Source: Rhynchopus euleeides (Eukaryota > Euglenozoa > Diplonemea > Diplonemida > Diplonemidae). Taken from it: 64,000 bases of DNA. The first letter of the stretch is position 1. Each line of letters starts with the position of its first letter. Of this stretch, positions 60,601-64,000 are shown piece by piece. Where the stretch lies: assembly GCA_963210315.1 (NCBI GenBank), contig OY723294.1:1984001-2048000 (forward strand), read 5' to 3'. The notes beneath the pieces were generated by a model, which was given only the letters and a program-made list of their open reading frames with translations, was not told the origin of the DNA and ran no database searches. A program made the translations under genes and the position numbers.

Positions 60601-63600
60601 CGGCTGTGGTGGAGCAGCAGCAGCAGGTCGTGCAACGGAGGTCGCTGGCCTACGAGACGTCTGGGTCTGTGCAGCTCCGTGCGGAGATCTCGATCCTGCA
60701 GCACACGCTGAAGGAGCAGAGGGCCGAATGCGACCAGATCGCGACCTACGCCCAGCACAACCCGCGCCTGCAGGTGACGCTGGACGTGGCACAGGCTGTG
60801 GTGCAGCTCAACACAGAGGTGCTGCGCATCCTCCAGGCATACGCTGCAGGGGACCAGGAGTCGCTCTCCTCGTCACGCCAGGTCACGCTGGCACCAGTCG
60901 ACCTGACACGCCTGCAGGACGACCAGGCGCGCAACATGGGCGCACACCTCGTGGGCGAGGAGGGCACGGTGCCGCTGCTGCACTTCGCGTCGATGGTGAC
61001 GACCTACGAGTTAGGTGCAGGCATGCTGTCCCGCACAGCTGCGGCACGCCAGATGCTCGCCGTGGGCGACAGGGCACTGTACCTCATCTCGACAGACACA
61101 CGGGTGGACCGCTGCATCGACCTGATCAACATCACAGACATCGTCTACGCTGCACCAGAGCCCTCCTGCTACGTCGGGCTGCGCCTGCCCGGGCAGTGGA
61201 ATGTGTTGGTGCGGTGCCCCTCCTACACTGACGCGGTGCGGCTGCGCGTCACCCTGTGCAACCTGTGCCCCGGCTCGTCGTGCTCCACCCTGCCCAGCGA
61301 CAGCGAGTTCCTGGAGCGCCTCAACGGGCAGCGCCCCCCTGACAGCCACGTCAACGAGGCGGACCTGATCAAGATCACCTACGTCACCACGCCCTTCCTG
61401 GGGGACCCTGCGGAGGCAGCCCCCCAGCCCCAGTTGCACCAGGGGCACGGGTCGGCTCAGGGGGACGTCGCGTCGGTCGCCCTGGAGCTGCCTGAGGCTG
61501 CGGCACACGAGGCCTTTGCCGAAGCGTCCCTCCCGCCGTTTGAGCGTGTGACGCACTCTGCCCTTGTGGAGAGCGTGCACCCGCAGCCTCTCGTGCTGCG
61601 CCCAGTGACGCCTCTCGACGCTGAGGCGGCGCCTGCTGCTTCTGCGGTGCAGACGGGCGGCTCCCCCCCCCGTGTGCAGGAGGCCTCGCTTCAGGGTTCC
61701 TTTGCCGCAGCGGCTGAGCAGCGCCCGCAGCTCATCTGGGACAGGGAGAACGGCCTCCCCTGCACAGAGCACGCGCAGCTGCCGAGTCACCTCGCCTCCC
61801 TGGTATGTCTAGCGTGTGTGAGGCAGGGGTGTGCATCTGTTGGCCCACGGTGTCGTGGGGCATGTCCTGCCATGTGTGCCTTTGTGCTGCCTCTCGCACT
61901 CCTTCATCTGCATCACCCCTTCCTTCTGTAGGTGCCGCTGGAGATCGACCCCATCTTCTATGTTGGTGGTGTGATGCGCATCGCACGCGAGGCCAGCGGG
62001 CAGATCCTCGAGATGCCAGTCACCCTTGTGATGGGGCGCCACTCACTGGTATGACCGTCCTGATGATAAGGGATCGATTGATACGTCAGGCGGGTGTGCC
62101 GATAGTGCGTTGCTCTGCAAAGGGTGCCACCAGCCGAAGACAAGGCCCCCAGAGCAGGCAGGCCCCACCGATTGTTTCCCTTCCCGTTGATTCAAATCAC
62201 CCAACCCGCACAGGTGCTGATCTCGGAGGAGGAGCAACTCGTCACAGACAAGGTGGCTTACTCCCGCATTGCGAAGGTTATGGACGAGGTATGCATGTGG
62301 TGCCGCCTTGCTGCCCCACCCTCCCACCACCCACAGGAGTGCAAGGTGGCAGTATTTGTGCGGTCGGCTTCGAAGAAGCTGACTGTTGCCTTCAGGCTGC
62401 GGAGTGAGGTGGAGGCACGTGAGCTCGCAGCCGTGCTGCAGACGCTGTACCGGCATGCCACTGGGGGGAAGGCGTTGGAGGTGAGGAGGTTCCCGAAGCG
62501 TCGGCAGGCTATCAGCACAGCGCACCCCATTGAGACCTCCACCACCTACGTGGACCCGAAGCCTGCTGCGCAGCCCGTGCAGCATGTGCAGCCTGTGCAG
62601 CCCGACAAGGTGCACCCACCCAGCCTGCCGTCGCCCACAGTGGCTGCAGTGGAGAGCCACGAGAGCAACAGCTGCACGCAGGAGAGCTGCTCCACAGACA
62701 GCGAGCTGTCCGACTCTCCTCTGCACACCCGCAAGCCCCAGATCGGGGGGGCCACCATCATGCAGCCGACACCGCCGGATGACGCACTCGAGAGTGAGGA
62801 GACGGCGGAGATCGCGCCGCCCTACCCACTGACGCGGCCGTCGCCACTGCAGCAGCCAGCCCCAGCGATCCCTGTGCAGCAGTACGCACAGGTTTCGTAC
62901 GGGCATCCAGGCATCCATCGGCAGTCGCAGCACGTGTCGCCGGTGTACCCAGGCGACACGCCGATGCACACATTCGCACCACAGCCGCAGCCGCCGCCGC
63001 AGCTCCACCAGTTGAGCCAGCCAGCCCCCGTGCCGGTGTACGTCCCTGTCAACGTGGTGCCTTCTTATCACCCTGCACCCCCACCCCCGCCTGCAGCCGC
63101 ACCGCCTGCCGTGGCCCCGCAGCCTGTTCAGCATACGCAGGCCTCCCAGCAGGTCACAGCCCTGGCAGCGCCGTCACCACGTGCGCCGCCGCCACCACCC
63201 CTGCGCCTCGTCGCCACTGACGCGCTGCCTCCAGAGCTGAAGCAGTTCGAGTCCCTCCTCAAGCGGCGCAACCAGACAGCCCTTGTGTACTGCCTTGTGC
63301 CCTGCCTGCGCATCGCAGCAGGCCGTCCGGATGAGCCCCGTGTGCTGCTTGTCTCCAATGCGGCGGTGTATCAGATGTCCAGCGACACGCGTGTGAACCG
63401 CTGCGTGCCCCTGCACGGTGTGACGGAGGTGGTGTACACCGCCGCAGGCCTGCTGGGGCTGCGTGTCCCCACAGAGTTCGACATGCTGATGCGGGTTGCT
63501 GCTTCCGATGTCACGGATGTCGTGCAGTCGCTGCGGGCACTACACCGTGACATCAGCGTGACGCAGCTGGAGTACTCTGTGACAGCAGACTCGATCGAGG

Positions 63601-64000
63601 CGCTTCTGACGACAGTGCGTCCGGAGGGGTGGGCACCTTCGAAGAGCTCTGTCCTGCCGCTGACCTACATCGGACCCAGGGAACAGCAGCGCACAGTAAC
63701 GCGCGAGACAACCACACGCACGCAGCCACCTGCGTCAGCGGCATCTTACGCAGCGACCCCGGCACCTGCCGCACCATCTGCTGCTGGGCCCCCGCAGCGT
63801 TGGAATGCGGCCATGGCACAGCAGAGGGCTGTGTCACCGCCGCGTCCACGTAAGGAAGGCGCCGAGCCCCTGCCTGCTGCGATGGTGGCACCACCCCAGC
63901 AGCCAGTGCAGGAGCCTGTGCCTGAGGCAAAGCCCGACCCGACCAGCCACTCGCAGGTGGCTCCTTGTGGCCTCACGCAGAGCCAGATCCACGAAATCCT
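54672..64000 (+). CDS. Giant protein with about nine repeated PH-like modules (3' end outside window)
   Basis: Exons 54672-61802, 61932-62048, 62214-62288 and 62337 to beyond 64000 join in frame; about 2995 residues are visible. Low-complexity Pro/Ser/Gln linkers separate recurring ~75-residue modules with the pattern hydrophobic strand, ALYL(I/V), short loop, RC(I/V)xL, then strands and a final helix. They are near nt 55000, 55560, 57450, 58590, 59050, 59870, 61050, 61990-62460 (across two introns) and 63340. The clearest are ALYLISTDTRVDRCIDLINI and AVYQMSSDTRVNRCVPLHGV. The pattern resembles PH/TH1-type lipid- or protein-binding folds, common in large euglenozoan proteins. A Pro-10 run is at ~59490-59520. 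There is no catalytic motif or membrane segment. A cytoskeletal or membrane scaffold role is inferred. Introns of 129, 165 and 48 bases have GTATG donors. The start is the first ATG after the acceptor at 54628. Confidence 0.82.

Overview
The window is nuclear DNA from a GC-rich, intron-bearing protist. It carries 14 protein-coding genes that I can support, separated by long repeat-filled intergenic stretches. All 14 lie on the + strand. Three of them contain short GT-AG introns whose nine donors all read GTATG, and several starts sit just after a pyrimidine tract and an AG. One-way gene order, possible splice acceptors upstream of each ORF, and a Pam18-type protein whose J-domain HPD motif has become HAD together suggest a euglenozoan. 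Because introns are present, a diplonemid-like flagellate fits better than a kinetoplastid. This assignment is inference; I see no rRNA, tRNA or spliced-leader gene to prove it.

Layout. 0.7-2.2 kb: PARP-type ADP-ribosyltransferase with a RanBP2 zinc finger. 3.7-7.2 kb: long coiled-coil protein. 8.1-10.5 kb: GH47 alpha-mannosidase with a signal peptide and a His/Lys tail. 10.5-14 kb: foldback element and two hairpin elements. 14.1-15.6 kb: secreted protein of nine near-identical cysteine-rich repeats. 16-17.6 kb: short duplicated blocks. 17.7-18.1 kb: Pam18/Tim14-like protein. 18.8-20.5 kb: two abutting inverted-repeat elements. 20.6-22.9 kb: protein with an MGCC acylation-type N terminus. 23.7-25.1 and 33.1-34.3 kb: paralogous EamA-type transporters. 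25.6-31.2 kb: cluster of TA-flanked inverted-repeat elements, one with a filled and an empty site side by side. 34.9-37.1 and 45.7-47.9 kb: paralogous membrane-anchored SGNH-hydrolase-like proteins homogenised by apparent gene conversion. 37.3-38.0 kb: thioredoxin-fold protein whose first redox cysteine is an in-frame TGA, i.e. a probable selenoprotein. 39-45 kb: repeats, including a dimeric minisatellite. 48.4-51.5 kb: five-exon MIOS (GATOR2) homologue. 53.0-54.1 kb: three-exon probable mitochondrial protein. 54.7 kb to the window end: giant protein with about nine repeated PH-like modules, incomplete at the right edge.

The genes do not form an obvious pathway. They are a mix of secretory-route proteins (GH47, SGNH pair, cysteine-rich repeats, transporters), mitochondrial proteins, TORC1 signalling (MIOS) and cytoskeleton- or membrane-associated scaffolds. 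The most noteworthy points are the probable selenoprotein, the active-plus-degenerate SGNH tandem proteins with sharp conversion boundaries, the nine-module PH-like giant, the altered J-domain motif, and a TA-targeting inverted-repeat element family whose members insert at each other's terminal TA.
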